Assembly (NCBI GenBank): GCA_002786065.1
Contig: NHNY01000007.1
Span: 496,001-560,000, forward strand
DNA: 64,000 nucleotides
Origin: Microcyclospora pomicola
Lineage: Eukaryota; Ascomycota; Dothideomycetes; Capnodiales
Reading direction: 5' to 3'
A program made the position numbers and the translations under genes. The notes under the pieces are model-generated. The model did not search any database. It was not told the DNA's origin and saw only the letters and a program-made list of their open reading frames with translations. Positions within the stretch are counted from its first letter, which is position 1, and each line of letters starts with the position of its first letter. This document shows positions 1 to 12,512 of this stretch, piece after piece.

Positions 1-2456
1 CTGTCGGAACATGGCCTGAAGATCAATACTGGTAAAGCAGGTAAAGACTTCTGTTTTTCTGAGGATGACACTGTTATTGTCACGCTGGACAAGAGTGGTC
101 GAGTCAAGTTCTGGGATATTCGCGATCTCACAAGCCATACGGTGGATCTGCCCGAGCAGAAGCACGAGGCTATCGAGCTACGTGAACCAATGTGGAGCTT
201 CTCAGCTGCGGCATCCGGCAGCAAGCCGGACGAGAAGCCGTCTGTCTCGTCGATCATGCTTTTGGACAAGGAGCGACCTCACACTAAAGGTATCGCCCTT
301 CGTTACATGCTCATTGGTTTCAAGCAGAACCATATCTTGCAGCTCTGGGATCTCGGCCTTGGGAAAGCTGTGCAGGAGATACGCCTACCACACGAGAAAG
401 ACAGCGATGGTATCTGCAGTATTGCTTACCACCCCAAGACTGGGATCATCACTATCGGCCATCCAACACGTAACAGTATCTACTTCATCCATTTGAGCGC
501 GCCTCGATACAACCTCTCGACCCCTATCGATCAGGCTAAATATGTCGGTCTACTTGCTCGCAACGACGCCACTCTGCAGAGGCCGGATAGCACTGCCATC
601 ATGAGTGGCATGCGGGAACTGTCGTTCGCCAATATCGGGCAATTACTCAGCCTTGATATGCTCAAGGTTCCTGTTGATAACGCCGAGAAAGGCACAGCCA
701 ATGAAGTGTTGTTCGAGCTTTACGCCATGCACTCCAAAGGTGTCATCGGACTCAGCATCAAAAAGGTTGACCTTGGCTGGACTGAGGAGGGCAAGAACAT
801 CCACGGTGTCAAGGCTGTAGACATTGGTGCTGTAACAGTCAGTGACCTGAAGATGCCCGAGGTTCCTGCATCCAGTGTGGCGTCCAGCACGACCACGTCC
901 ACCACTACAGCGATCACTGATACGCCCTCGAAGAAGTCAGTTGCGAAGAAGGAGGCGAAGAAACACGAATCTGCCAAGCACAGCGGCAAAATCGAGGTCA
1001 TCAAGCGTGAACCTCTAGGTTCTGCAAGTCCAGTTTCAAACGGCACGCTCAAAGCAGAGCCCGTGTCTATGCAAGTTCCTGAAGCAACAACTGCTACCAA
1101 AGCTGCATCTGTCAACCCACCTCTTATTACCTCGGAAGCTTACTCTTTGGCCGATCAAGGCGTGAAGTCCCCTGCTGGCGATCGGACTGCTCAGACCAAT
1201 GCCGTTCTGTCGAAAGACCTTAAATATGATCCACCAGCCGCTGCTGTTCCCGTAACGAGCGCCACGCGAAGCATTGAGAATAATGCATCGGACGCACTGG
1301 AAAAGCAATTCGAATCGCTGTACCAGCGGCTCGATGCAGACAAGCGCGTGAACGAAGCCACTGCTGCTGCCAGGCAGGACGCTATATTGCGCTTGGTGTC
1401 TAGTACTCTCACGGAAAACGTCGAACAAAGCCTCCATCGTATCATTGGTAATAGTATTGAGAAGAGTGTGATACCGTCCATCACGACCATCACGAGCCAG
1501 CTCATTGAACGCAAATTGAGTGAAACGCTATCTACACAGATACAGGCCAGCACAGCAAGAGAGATCAAGTCGGCCTTGTCGCCCGCACTTCAGCGTGTAC
1601 TCGTCCAAGATCCGTCGTTCCACCGTACTGTATCAGATACCACATCTATGCAAGTCGCAAATAACGTTCAACAGCAGGTGTCTTCGCTCCTGGAGCAAAG
1701 ACTGCCCAACATGGTCACTCAAGCGACACAGCGCATGGTGACTGACCTTGAGAACCGCTTCGTTCAGCAGAAGCATGACTACGACGTGCAGAAGCAGAAG
1801 GACGAGTCCAAGATTGATGAACTCTCGAACCTCGTTCGCAGCATGTCGACTCTGTTGCAAAGCATGGCCGAGAAGACGTCCGTTCTCGAGCAGCAGATCG
1901 ACAGGTTACAAAGCAAGAGCGTGGAGCCTCAAGAAGCTGAAGCCAGCGTGCCCGTTGAGACCATCTCAGCCGAGGATGCTGCCCTTGAGCTTGAGGTTAA
2001 GTCAACCACGGCCTTGTTGACGAAGGGGCAGTACGAAGATGCCACGATACAGGTAAGACACTCAACTCCTTTCCAATTCTTTCATTGTACTGACTCTTAT
2101 AGTGGCTACAATCTCCTCATCAATTACGCCTCTTCGACAGCCTCTTTGTGCGCGTCAATCCGCAGTATTTGCAAAATGTCTCGCCGCTGGTCACGTTGTC
2201 GGTATCGGCAGCTATCACCTCGTCGTTCGACACCTACCTCGATCAGCGTCTCGATTGGCTCGTCAGTGTCTTGGACTTCATCCATGTTCATGATCCTGAC
2301 ATTGTTGAGGTAGCGCCCAAGATCATGGAGATCTTGTCACAACGCCTTCAAGCAGCCTACATGAGTATTGCCGAGCAGCAACCAAGCTCCCCTGCACTCA
2401 AGAAGGTGTCGAACTTACATCGCCAAGTCAACGAGATCAGAAGAATCATCGGGTGA
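1..2456 (+). CDS. EDC4: EDC4/Ge-1-like mRNA decapping scaffold (5' end outside window)
   Basis: This looks like the fungal counterpart of EDC4/Ge-1, the P-body scaffold that couples decapping activators to Dcp2. The frame is open from base 1, so the start lies upstream. About 801 residues are visible. The first ~200 finish a WD40 propeller (for example VKFWDIRDL, LQLWDLG). A Ser/Thr/Ala/Lys-rich linker follows, then a long helical, probably coiled-coil stretch from about residue 390 to 640. The end is the conserved EDC4 C-terminal domain (LFDSLFVRVNPQYLQNVSPL). One intron at 2053-2102 (GTAAGA...TATAG, 50 nt, phase 0) is required: it replaces an unrelated readthrough tail with the conserved C-terminus ending at the TGA at 2454-2456. 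The family name rests on this C-terminal motif and the propeller/coil order. Confidence 0.85.
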
Positions 2457-3261
2457 CTAGCTACGGCCAACAATATGGGTGGTCTCGGTTTGCAGATGCT
2501 GCATTGAATGAATTGGTTGAGGCAAGCAGTGTGCTGAATGACTAATGCTTCCACGATTCATTACGACTGTATTTGCTGTCTCAACCAGACTTGCTGAGGG
2601 GTGCAAGGCTCTGCTGAGCGTAATGGGTTTCCAGCGGCGAGTGTATATATCGCTTGTAAATTAGCTAGTGCTTGTTCTCAGTCGAAGTCGATAGGCTTTG
2701 CTACTTGTAACCATACAGATTGTGCTATGTGCAAATTCGCGTCACCGCTACTATGTTCTTGACTTTCCAGTCTATTCGTGACAATTGTCGCTAACTTCTC
2801 CTTTCCAAGCAGAACATCGAAAGGCAAAACATCAGCAATGCCATTTCACCGACATATTCGAAACCACTCTCCGGCATGCATGGCCAGATACATGTGTGTA
2901 GCACATCGTTGATATAGAGGGCACAACCTTGTCAACATGCACGCCAGCCTTGAGATGATCAATAACGCCAGTATTCTCTCCAGCTGATGGTGGCCTGTGT
3001 TTGGTTTTGCCGTTACTACCGCCCCAATCGTCCTCGACCAATGCAAATCGAACGTCCTTGCGCTTCAATCGTGACGCATCTGTGTTGCACTGATCAGCAT
3101 GCGGCGGATAATCGCTACCAGGATCTTTACGGTACCTTGCCTCTGCAAAGAATAAGCCTGGCTAGCCTAGCGGGATTGAGCATCAATTCTGTCTATCCGT
3201 CGAGCTAGGGAAGGCTCATCTCGGCGCCATATCACTGTGCAGTGCTCCGCCATAGAACTAA
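2457..3261. other. Intergenic region between EDC4-like gene and NLR remnant
   Basis: About 800 bases between two convergent genes. Both strands hold only short open frames with no family resemblance. I see no RNA gene or repeat here. Confidence 0.6.
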
Positions 3262-6074
3262 TCAGGAGTCGCCACCCTGACCCAACCAGTCACTCCACCA
3301 CCTTCGTCTGTTCGGTGTTGGTCGGAGCCTCTGAAGTCTTTCGAATTCTGCTCTGCCAAAGACCTCGACAAGGTAGCGCTCTTCCCTTTCCTTCCAAAAC
3401 GTGGCTCCGCCTGTGATCAGAATCTCTGCAACCTGCAGGAGATCCTGACGGCGTTTGTTGGTAAATGTTCTTTCATATTTGTGTATGGAGTGGAGGAAGA
3501 ATGTCCATGTCGTGGGTCTCGGATGGAATCCATGCATCTCGTTCCAATCATAGATCTCAAAAGTATCATCGGGACTCCAGCTGGCATCAGGATGATGTCC
3601 ATGTCGCAACAGTAGCTCAAGAAGCTTGCGATTCACGTGATCATAGTGCCTGATCCACGTACTTGATATAGCGATCCATAATAAGTCCGGCTTCCGAGTG
3701 ATTGTCATGATGGATGGCTCGGCAAAAGCACGTCGTTCTAAGTAGATTTGTAGCTGCGCCCAGACAACATACGGGATGAATGGATTCTGCCCCGGCAAAT
3801 GCGGGGGGCCGATCAATGCATCCAAATCCCGAGCTTTATACTCTCCCAGCACCATTTCTGGCTCAAGTCGACCCAGCTCTTCGTACGGTGTGTCGTTCTG
3901 CTCTTCTTCCATAATTTGCGCTTAATCGAACGACTCAAGGACGCGGCGGTGCCTCGCTACCTCGGAGTTAGCACGCTTGACGGGAACTATGGTTGCCCGA
4001 CAAAGCGTTGCGAGGCAATTGAAACTTGAGCCGGAGCGGTTTTTCAGTAGCACATCCATATCCTTCGTGATGAGAAAGTCTTTGACTGTCCGATGCAGGA
4101 ATTCAACACATCTTTCACCCTCGTATTCCACAACTTCAAGCAGATCCTGGCACCTGCCATTGATTCTCTGTCCAAACAGCAATTCCAGCCGCTGAATCTC
4201 ATCGAATGTCAATGGCGCGTCCCCCATAACTTTTGCGGCTTGCTGGTCATCAGGATCGATCACGGCGAACGATAAAACTGCCATCGGTCGAATCGAGCGG
4301 ACACAAAGCTGGAACATTTGCGCGGTCTGCTCCCTGTAGAATTTGTCGATAACATCAAACATGTGCTGAAAGTACTCTTCCAGTCCTGGGGGAATCCTCG
4401 CGAGCCTTTTTCGAAGATCGGTCAGACTATCAGCGTTGTCAAGACTACGAAGTAGTTGTCTCATTATCAAGGCGACCCAAAGAAAGACACCCTTGGCCTT
4501 CTCGATGATCTCAGGGATAAGGTCATTGCATCGAGAGTCCTCGTGTTGCATTGCAAGAAATCGTGAATGCTCCTGAGATTTGTTCGTTACGAACAGCCGG
4601 ATATCTTCGCGAGTTAGATCTTGTAGTACAAGCATATGGGAATGGTCGTTGCCAAACGCATTCTGGAATAGATTCCACGGACGGCTTGAGGCACAGATCT
4701 TGATATTGGTCGAACACGCTAGTCGTCTGAGGCTTGAGATAATATCGGCATGATCACCATCGTATTCGTCGAGGCCATCTATGAAGAAGCAGAACCGGAC
4801 GGGAAGACCATCTGAGATCAGTTGCTGGGATATCAAGCGCTCAACGACTTCGCCCAGTTCGATCTGAGTCCAGCCGTTACTACTCGTCTGGACCTTCGTC
4901 GCCTCAAATCGCGCTTCGCACACCTGCGGTATGAGACTTGGACACTGCCGCAAGACCTCGAAGCATAAAGATCGAAGCAGGCCTTCTTGAGACTTTTACA
5001 TAACGGTTCCAGAGTTCCAGAAAAAGTGTGCGGCTGTGACAAGCTTGCCTGGCCTCGACCATTTACTCAAGGCGTACAGAGTCCGAGGATGATCGTATAA
5101 AAACTTCATCAACGTCGACTTTCCCGAGCCAGCTTTGCCCGAAACCCAGAAGGGGCCGTGTCCGCCACTGAGCCAGTCGGGAAACTCCATCTTGATACCT
5201 TTAGCTTGCAGTATGTATGCTGGATCTTTAAAAACCCATTCGAAAGTCTTCGCACGGTGACTAGCGATAGTTGAACGTCTGGCTTCCATGTACTCGTGTT
5301 TGAGGCTGTCCAAGACTTGCTGGCAGGCGTTTGCCGTCCTTGCTTCCTGGAATAAAGTGTTGATCATGATATTGAGTTATTGTGCGGTCTGCTGAGACGT
5401 GGACTTGTGTAGATCATGGCGAACAACCTCAAGCCTGTCCGTTAATTTGACCTCCAGGACTTGATCCCGCCTGGAGATGCTGTCTAAGGTCTGAGCCAGC
5501 CGAGACTGCTTGTCATCTGCCGTCAAGATCAGCAACTACCTCCAGTCTTTATTTGACATGTGGCCACGCCAGACAATCATGATCGCGTAGACGTATTGCT
5601 TCGCGCAAAAATGGTCTCAAAGCATGACTTACATATCAGACTCGTGACTTGTACGGCAAGCATAGCTTGGAGTCTTTCGAACTCCTTTTGAAAGCCTTCG
5701 AGCTCTCGTTTCCGGGTCGTGACTGTCCAAGCAGCTTTCATGCTTGCACGTTTCCCGGCAGGACCTTGAACCTTGAGTCTGCGTAAGAAAGCCAGGAAAC
5801 GTCGGGCAAGATCAGCGCATCGTCTTGCCAGGTCTAAAGCAGCATCGTGGCTTGTGTTTGACAGGCTGCTCTGGCCATCATGCCTCACCGATGCTTCCAC
5901 TTGCTCAGTCACGCTTTGAAGACTAAGGACGAGTTTTTCGAGCGCTCTGACCTCTTCGAGAGAGCCGTCTGCAGACTTGTATATCTGGTACGCATAATCG
6001 ACAAGTTTGCATCCCTGCTCCGTGAATTGAGCAATGGCAGCAGCAAGGCTGAGCGCTGACAACGGATCAATCAT
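3262..6074 (-). pseudogene. NACHT-type NLR/STAND protein gene with three in-frame stops
   Basis: A fungal NLR-like gene. Exon 1 (6074-5633) encodes a typical fungal NLR N-terminal helical domain beginning MIDPLSALSLAAAIAQ. A 116-nt intron (5632-5517, GTAAGT...CAG) joins it in frame to a coiled linker. Next come a NACHT domain with Walker A (GKAGSGKST, about 5130), the sequence AAHFFWNSGT, Walker B (FFIDGLDEYDGD, about 4770), and a helical C-terminal region to 3262. After the intron the whole region is one uninterrupted frame except for TAA codons at 5379-5377, 4998-4996 and 3924-3922. Family alignment suggests Gln at the second; the first and third also fit CAA before mutation. Such proteins are intracellular sensors in non-self recognition and heterokaryon incompatibility. 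As read, only short fragments could be made, so I call it a pseudogene. An assembly error at all three sites is unlikely but not excluded. Confidence 0.8.
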
Positions 6075-6746
6075 AGGCTCCTCTCCGTACTAGTGGCTGG
6101 AAACGTGATGATGTTGCCCCGACAGCGTTCAAAATCAGATCTCAAGAGAAACGAGGATCAGCGATATTTGCCCGGCAGGACTCAAGTAAATAGTGAACAT
6201 CGACAAGGCCAAAGTCGCGAGCATGTGATATGAAGTTGTCGGCCAAAGAGGTCTAAGGCTCAGCCAGTACGCATAGCCCAAGCCCCTGCCCAACGACCCT
6301 TGCAAGGTACATGAGTATTGTGTTCTGCATGTGGTCTAGCAACGATCACACCGCCACCAGGCCGGTCTCCAAGTCCATCGCGAAGGGATCGAGCTCATAG
6401 CCATAAGCAAGAAGTACACGGCTTACGACTTATTGAGTGCCACGGCTGGAGGGGATGTCGACGTGAACAAAAGCAATGGTATGTTTCTCGAGCAGCCAGT
6501 TTTGATGGTGTGGCTGCAAAGCCAAGAGCTCGTGGCTGCTTCAGCAGTAGTCATTGGCGATAAGATAAGCGTGAGGAGGCGGAGCACTGCAGTGATCCTC
6601 AGGTGGCGATTGACCAGTAACTCCGCATAGTGATGCTCACATCCGTGTGGGTAGGTAGTATAACATAAACATACCTGATACTGTAGTTGTCGGGTACCGT
6701 AAGATTACTTCCATTTCTGATTTCATAATTGTGTCTCTCTCGCATC
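6075..6746. other. Divergent intergenic region
   Basis: About 670 bases separating the minus-strand NLR remnant from the plus-strand small protein. It should hold both 5' flanks. I see no clear motif or coding potential. Confidence 0.5.
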
Positions 6747-7193
6747 ATGTCCACACCAACAGCCTCACGAGTGCGACAATCGCACGACACTGACCGCCGC
6801 CACCTCCTCGCAGACAACGAGAGCATTGCACCATCCGAGTCTGCTTCACGTTATGTTGACGACGGAGAGCGCACGCCGAGGGCGATGTCGGCTGCTCGAA
6901 CGGAGGTCGACGATACTCTGAGTCGCTGCGAAACCCTCGCAGATCCTACGCCCTTACCGTACAAGGGATTTCCCTCGGAAGCACATTACCTGGCTGCGTT
7001 ACATGCCTGGGCGCAGAGCAAGAAGTATGTGGAGCCGGACAAGGCGCTGATCGGGTGGTACGGGGTGAAAACCGCGGAGGAGTACGCCAGCGCTCCGAAG
7101 GTGGAGCTCGGATTGGGATTGCGGAAGAAGTGGAAGGCGAGGAAGGAGGCCAAGGAAGATGCGAGAAATCTGAGACGAAACACCGTCGTATGA
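6747..7193 (+). CDS. Small conserved-looking protein of unknown function
   Basis: A 148-residue single-exon protein. The frame is open a little further upstream but its first ATG is at 6747 (MSTPTASR...). The N-terminal half is Ser/Arg/Asp-rich and probably disordered. The C-terminal half is compact and aromatic (YKGFPSEAHYLAALHAWA, then LIGWYGVKTAEEYASAPKVE) and ends in a basic helix (LRKKWKARKEAKEDARN). I recall similar short proteins in Dothideomycetes but know no function. There is no signal peptide or membrane segment. The ordered segment and clean frame argue for a real gene. Confidence 0.6.
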   Translation: MSTPTASRVRQSHDTDRRHLLADNESIAPSESASRYVDDGERTPRAMSAARTEVDDTLSRCETLADPTPLPYKGFPSEAHYLAALHAWAQSKKYVEPDKALIGWYGVKTAEEYASAPKVELGLGLRKKWKARKEAKEDARNLRRNTVV

Positions 7194-9220
7194 AAATTGG
7201 ATCCTTACATACAAGATCTACCTGAAACGCCATGCCCGGAATACCAAATTATCGCTTGCCTCCGGAATCTACAGCGACTATGCACTACTCAAGGGTTGCT
7301 GGCAGAGCTTGGTTCAACGCTGCAATGGCCTTCGGTTGCGAGTCGCCAGAGCATTGTACAACTTGAAATACATACTTGGAAGGTTCTTCATGCTACCAAG
7401 TTGAGTCGATGCCGCCGACATTTATCTTGAGACCAACCTGTGATATTCTCGTGACACTGTGACGGCATTGACGACTTCCACGATATGGTCCACGAGAATC
7501 TTCTGGCAGAGAGACTATAAGCACAATTCTGCAGAGACCGTCGGACCACGGATTAAGACGTTGTGGGACGTCCGCAGTGTGGTGCGGCCGGACATCGATC
7601 TCCAGGATGGGCATGGCGCGAGTATCCTGATGTCCAGGCCGGGCGTAACCTGAAAGTCACATTCTCCTCGACGCTAGAAACATTTAGGAATGTAACCGCT
7701 GGAGCTGGTATCGCCAATACTAAATGAACTACTTATGCAGAGCAATGTCTTATTTACCAATGCCGAACATGTCCAGCGCTGCTTTCCGTCCATGCTGTTC
7801 ATGTTCATTCACTCTTATCGATCTCTCCAAGCTTGATCGGGTTGTTTGCGACACTGTCCAGGTCGTCGTAGTAGAGGGCTATGGCAGAGATGATTTCGCA
7901 CAGGTTGTCTGTATATGCCACTCGCTATTGATATGAGGCTCTATGTGTCTGAAGTGAGTAGAGCATGATAAGACGCAATTGAAACCCCACAGTTGATATC
8001 TTCAGCCTCCATCACACATCGATCGAGGCTGGACTGACTCGATGACACCAAGCAAGATTTGGGGTTCCACCGCAGCATCGCTCGGTTTGTGACATTCCAC
8101 TAGCTGGCTCTGGAGGGGGTTTACATCTACGCTCTGCCTCCCGAAGCCCTAAATGTTTGGCAAAGTGGCAGTAAGGACCATTTCGCTACCATACTGCGCA
8201 AACGCTGGCGTCTGCAATGCGTCGATGACCGCTACACTTCTCGGACGAAGTCTAGTAACGACAAGCAAGATTGCCGTGCCGAGGATGAACTCGGGCTTGT
8301 CGCGTTCGCTATGAGATGTCCGGAACCTCAGCCTTAGGTACAGCTGTTTATCAGAAATGATGGTAAACAGCGGCTTAAAATTAAGGTGGAGTTGCAGTGG
8401 AGAAGGATTCGGGGTCCCGCGTCGATGATCATGAACGGCCGCCAGTCGCCGAACGGGACATGCGTCCGCAAAGCTGCACTTCACTTTGTAACTTTCGTTC
8501 TCCAATGCATATTGTGACCCACGTGGGCTACTCGAGTTCTGCTACAGCACGCCATTCAATATATCAATGGGCGTGCTGTGTCCATCACGCTTTTCACGTG
8601 GTGCAAGATGTCGAAAGTACGGGTTCAAGATCGTTCGTTGACTGCTTCATGCTCTGAAATCTCACGCACTCCTGGAGGAGCACAACCAATCGAGATTCAT
8701 TGGAATACCACGGCTCAGATCAATGCATAACGGCTGTGACACGGACATATTGCCATGTTCTGTCACTCGAAACACGGCCTTGGCGATGTATAGCGCGATG
8801 CATCATGGCACAGACACGGCGGCTCAATGACCACTTTGGGATGTCATGAACATCGGCAATTGAGAAGAACAATCGTAGACGATGCATATCCCTGATAGAC
8901 GTCTCAGCACATACACTGCTACTCCTGCATGACCCGCTATGCTCCATCTATGTTGTCCTGCAGGATTCAATCGAGGACCGTCTGCTGCCGGCCTGAAAAT
9001 CGGAGAAGCATCCATGCTGCCTGGGATGCGAAGGGATGCTTGGTGGACGGAGCAGCCACCGTCCAGTGGGACCAGCTCCGAAGAGTCTTGAAGCACAGAG
9101 TAGAGTATAAAGAGTCTGCTCCGCGAGCATCAAGAAACCTGCTCTTAGCACAGAATCCAGCATCGCTTTCACCGTCGAAGATAGACAAGATCTCTGGGCC
9201 ATTGCCGAACAAATACCAGC
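7194..9220. other. Long intergenic region upstream of pectin lyase
   Basis: About 2 kb without a convincing gene. The longest frame (minus strand, 8505-8149) has no ATG near its start and no family resemblance. The last few hundred bases are the presumed 5' flank of the pectin lyase. No repeat or RNA gene recognised. Confidence 0.5.
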
Positions 9221-10432
9221 ATGCGTGGCTTTTTCCATCTGTGCTTGCTTGCTGCAAGTGCTGTCGCTGCTCCTGCCCCATCCGTCGTGCAAGTGACAGG
9301 CTCCGCAGAAGGCTTCGCCAAGGGCGTTACTGGAGGAGGTTCTGCTGCTCAGGTCACACCCACGACGAACGCGCAACTCGTCTCGTACCTCGGTGACAGC
9401 ACACCTCGTGTCATTGTCCTCACCAAGACCTTCGACTTCACGGGAACTGCAGGAACGACAACTAACACCGGCTGTGCACCCTGGGGAACATCGGGGGCTT
9501 GTCAGTTAGCGATCAACCAGAACGACTGGTGTACCAATTACCAGCCAAATGCGCCGAAAGTGTCTGTTACCTACGACAATGCTGCCATCGAGGGTATCAC
9601 TGTCAACTCTCATAAGACCATCATAGGCTCTGGCAGCTCTGGCGTGATCAAAGGGAAAGGTCTACGAATGGCCAATGGCGTGAGCAACGTCATCATCCAG
9701 AACATCGCCATCACCGACCTTAACCCGCATTACGTGTGGGGTGGCGATGCTATCACCTTGGACGGTACAGATCTGATTTGGATCGATCACGTCACGGTAT
9801 GTGCATGTCCAACCTCGATACTCTACAGTCCACAAGGACTAACATCATTCTAGACCTCCCAGATTGGTCGTCAACATATAGTGCTCGGCAATACCGCATC
9901 CAACCGCGTTACTATATCCAACTGCGAGATCAACGGCGCTTCCACATGGTCCGCATCTTGTGATGCCCACCATTATTGGGTCATCTACTTGACCGGCTCT
10001 CAAGACTTGGTCACTCTGAAGGGCAATTACATTCACCACACCTCCGGCCGTGGACCCAAGGTAGCAGGCAACACCCTCCTGCACGCCGTGAACAACTACT
10101 GGTATGCGACCAGCGGACATGCCTTCGAAGTCAGCACCGGCGCCATGATCGTCGCTGAGGGTAACGCCTTCCAGAACGTCGACCTTCCTGTCTTGACCCC
10201 CGAAGACGGAGGCAGCCTTTTCACGTCTCCGGACACAACGACCAACCAGGCTTGCTCGCAGTATCTCGGTAGAGCGTGCCAGCTCAACGCTTTTGGTAAT
10301 TCGGGAGCGTTTGATAGCGTGGGCGGAACAGCATTCTTGGAGAATTTCCAGGGCAAGAACATCGCGAGCGCGGCGTCGGCGGCGGGCGTGCCGAAGAGCG
10401 TGACTGCGAACGCGGGCGTAGGGAAGATGTGA
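9221..10432 (+). CDS. Secreted pectin lyase, polysaccharide lyase family 1
   Basis: A 384-residue enzyme predicted to cleave highly methylated pectin by beta-elimination outside the cell (EC 4.2.2.10). It begins with a signal peptide ([20 protein letters not shown]). The right-handed beta-helix signatures of fungal pectin lyases follow: a cysteine pair around [24 protein letters not shown], the acidic strand [47 protein letters not shown], and [18 protein letters not shown] with the catalytic-region arginine. One intron at 9797-9853 (GTATGT...CTAG, 57 nt) lies between the Thr and the TSQIGRQ segment; without it the protein stops early. The length matches the family. The YWVIYLTGS and SGRxPK context favours pectin lyase over pectate lyase. 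It is a plausible plant cell-wall degrading enzyme. Confidence 0.92.
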
Positions 10433-11434
10433 AAGCCCTGCACCGTCCTTTTGGAGTGGCGTTAAGGTCATGACCCATGTACAAGTCCTAGAGAGCAACG
10501 TAAAGATCAAGACTTCATCCTTAACAGCTGCCGTTCTCGAGCGGGCATTGCGCCATTCCTCTTGTATTCTGGTGCCATTGATCGAATGGGCTAGGGGGCC
10601 TTATGATCAGCTCCCACGACAGCATTGCCTCTAGCAGCGTCTCGAACGCTCAAAAATCATCCACTGTGAAATCCCATTCGGACGTCTCAGGTCTCTTGAC
10701 GCGTCCCAATCGGCCACATCCGCAGACGTACAGCAGTCGACAAGCAGCAGAGAGTAGTGGTCCTACTCACGAGCTATATGGGGTGAGGATCCCCTTGCTT
10801 TGGATATTGCTGCTCCAGAGACGTTTCGGCGGCAGGCCCGACGTGCTGATCGTGTTGGTGGGTTTCGAACTACGGATGCTCAGCGAACACCCGACTATGC
10901 AGCTTTAAGATCAACAAGCTTGTTCGCCGCCATGTCGACAATAGCGGCCAGATAGCATAGGGTGAAGCACGATGGACGATGCAGATCGGGAATTGACTCA
11001 TGCCATACTGGTTGTGCAGTAGATACGCGCTGAGAGAATCGAGATCCAAAAACTCGCAAAAGAAAGTTGTGCGGATGGAAACCTGGCTGAGGAGGGGCTT
11101 AGATGCGGGAGGACTGTTTCACGCCGTAGCAAACTTCGCAGCCTCGACAGAGAACATCCACTTCACTGCGCATCGTACAAAATGATTACATTGCTCATCG
11201 GATGTTCGAGGAATATATATAACCCTTCGTTATTGCTGAGGATGCGTCAGCGACCAGGATCTTGAGCGAAACATACCTCTTCATCGCCCAAGAGGCAATG
11301 GAGTGAAGTAGCCTCCAAATTGGAGCTTGTGGATGATATGTCAGCCATCGTCCTTGAGAGTACCTCCGAATCACCATAGAGTGTGGCCAGGACGGAAGCC
11401 TTCGAGTTCTTTGTAGCTACCCTAACAAAGCGAC
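10433..11434. other. Intergenic region
   Basis: About 1 kb after the pectin lyase with no supported gene. A 12-bp palindrome (AACAAGCTTGTT, about 10912) is the only small feature I noticed, and it may be chance. Confidence 0.5.
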
Positions 11435-11505
11435 TGACGCTTGATAGGAACTTGGTCTTAATGCAAGACGAGCGTGGTCTAAGACCAAGTTCCTATCAAG
11501 CGTCA
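11435..11505. repeat. Perfect 26-bp inverted repeat with 19-base loop
   Basis: The arms at 11435-11460 and 11480-11505 are perfect reverse complements (left arm begins TGACGCTTGATAGGAACTTG). They flank a 19-base spacer. No extension of pairing is seen on either side. Transcribed, this would form a very stable hairpin. It could be the remains of a miniature inverted-repeat element, a small-RNA precursor or a cruciform site. No target-site duplication is obvious at the immediate borders. Confidence 0.9.
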
Positions 11506-11816
11506 AAGGCGAGCTGCTCGAGCAAGGCTACACTGTTGGCGTGTTAATGATGTGTGTTAGGTTATCGAGTTACGTGCACCGGGAAAGATGGATTGGAGTG
11601 AGCGTTGAACGGGAATGAGCTTCTAGCTAGGCAAGGCATTCTCAATTCGCGTTCGACACCCCACCCTAGTCGCGCCACTATGACGATGTATGTCCCGCAT
11701 GTACTCGGCCGCCCTACTAACACTTTAATCTGACAAAGGCTCTGTCCTTACCGAGCTTCGATATAGCTGACGCTTGCACATCGTTACGCATCGTCCCCAG
11801 ATACGCAATCAGCGAC

Positions 11817-12512
11817 ATGTGTGCCCCAGTACCCATCTTGGCACCCTACGTAGAAGAACCTAAGATGACGGCTCAGTTACCTCCATGGATATCAAACCGC
11901 TTCCCGGACGACCCGATGTCTCTGGCTGTTCTGAAACATGCGCAAGCAAATCTCCGTCCAAGCATCTTCGCCCACAGCGTTCGAGTCTACGTCTATGCGC
12001 ATGCTCTGGGAGCACACATTGTCTCCTCCTGGGCCCGCGAACCACGAGTGCCACTGCTGTTCGTCGCCTGTCTCTTTCACGATATCAGCACCAGCCCTGC
12101 TCACGAGAGTACAAGCGAACGCTTTGAAGTCGAAGCAGCTGACGTTGCCAGCACGTTCCTGGCGGTCCATGGGCAGAGCGCAGCATATTGTCACGAAGTT
12201 TGGGTGGCTATTGCATGTCACACTTCACCTGGGATCGCTGAGAGGATATCTTCCCTTGCAAGATTAGTCCGCATGGGAGTGACAGTGGACTTCGGAGCAT
12301 CGCCAGACAACGCAGATGATTGGATGCCGTGTAGACAAGACCTCGAGGAAGATCTACCTAGAGGACAGATCGAGCACGTGCTTACGAATGCTGTCCTAGC
12401 GCATTGCGCAGACGACATCGAGCACAAAGCACCCAAAAGTAGTTGGCCTGATGGTCTTCACGCAGCGAGAGAGCAAGATCCAGAGTGGGAAGGCATCAAC
12501 AAAGGGTTTTGA
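11817..12512 (+). CDS. HD-domain protein, cyanamide hydratase-like
   Basis: A 231-residue single-exon protein of the HD metal-dependent hydrolase superfamily. The first metal-binding histidine lies in AHSVRVYVY (H53) and the HD pair in VACLFHDIS (H88-D89). This HSxRVY...HD arrangement resembles the fungal cyanamide hydratase/Ddi2-type branch of HD proteins. The substrate cannot be read from the sequence. There is no signal peptide, so it is probably cytosolic. The ATG at 11817 is the first in frame; a second at about 11865 (MTAQLPPW) is an alternative. Neighbours do not suggest a pathway. Confidence 0.75.
   Translation: MCAPVPILAPYVEEPKMTAQLPPWISNRFPDDPMSLAVLKHAQANLRPSIFAHSVRVYVYAHALGAHIVSSWAREPRVPLLFVACLFHDISTSPAHESTSERFEVEAADVASTFLAVHGQSAAYCHEVWVAIACHTSPGIAERISSLARLVRMGVTVDFGASPDNADDWMPCRQDLEEDLPRGQIEHVLTNAVLAHCADDIEHKAPKSSWPDGLHAAREQDPEWEGINKGF

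Noticed and set aside
8149-8505. 118-codon minus-strand frame as a possible gene
   Set aside because: No ATG until near its end, no family resemblance, and no splice-supported upstream exon found.
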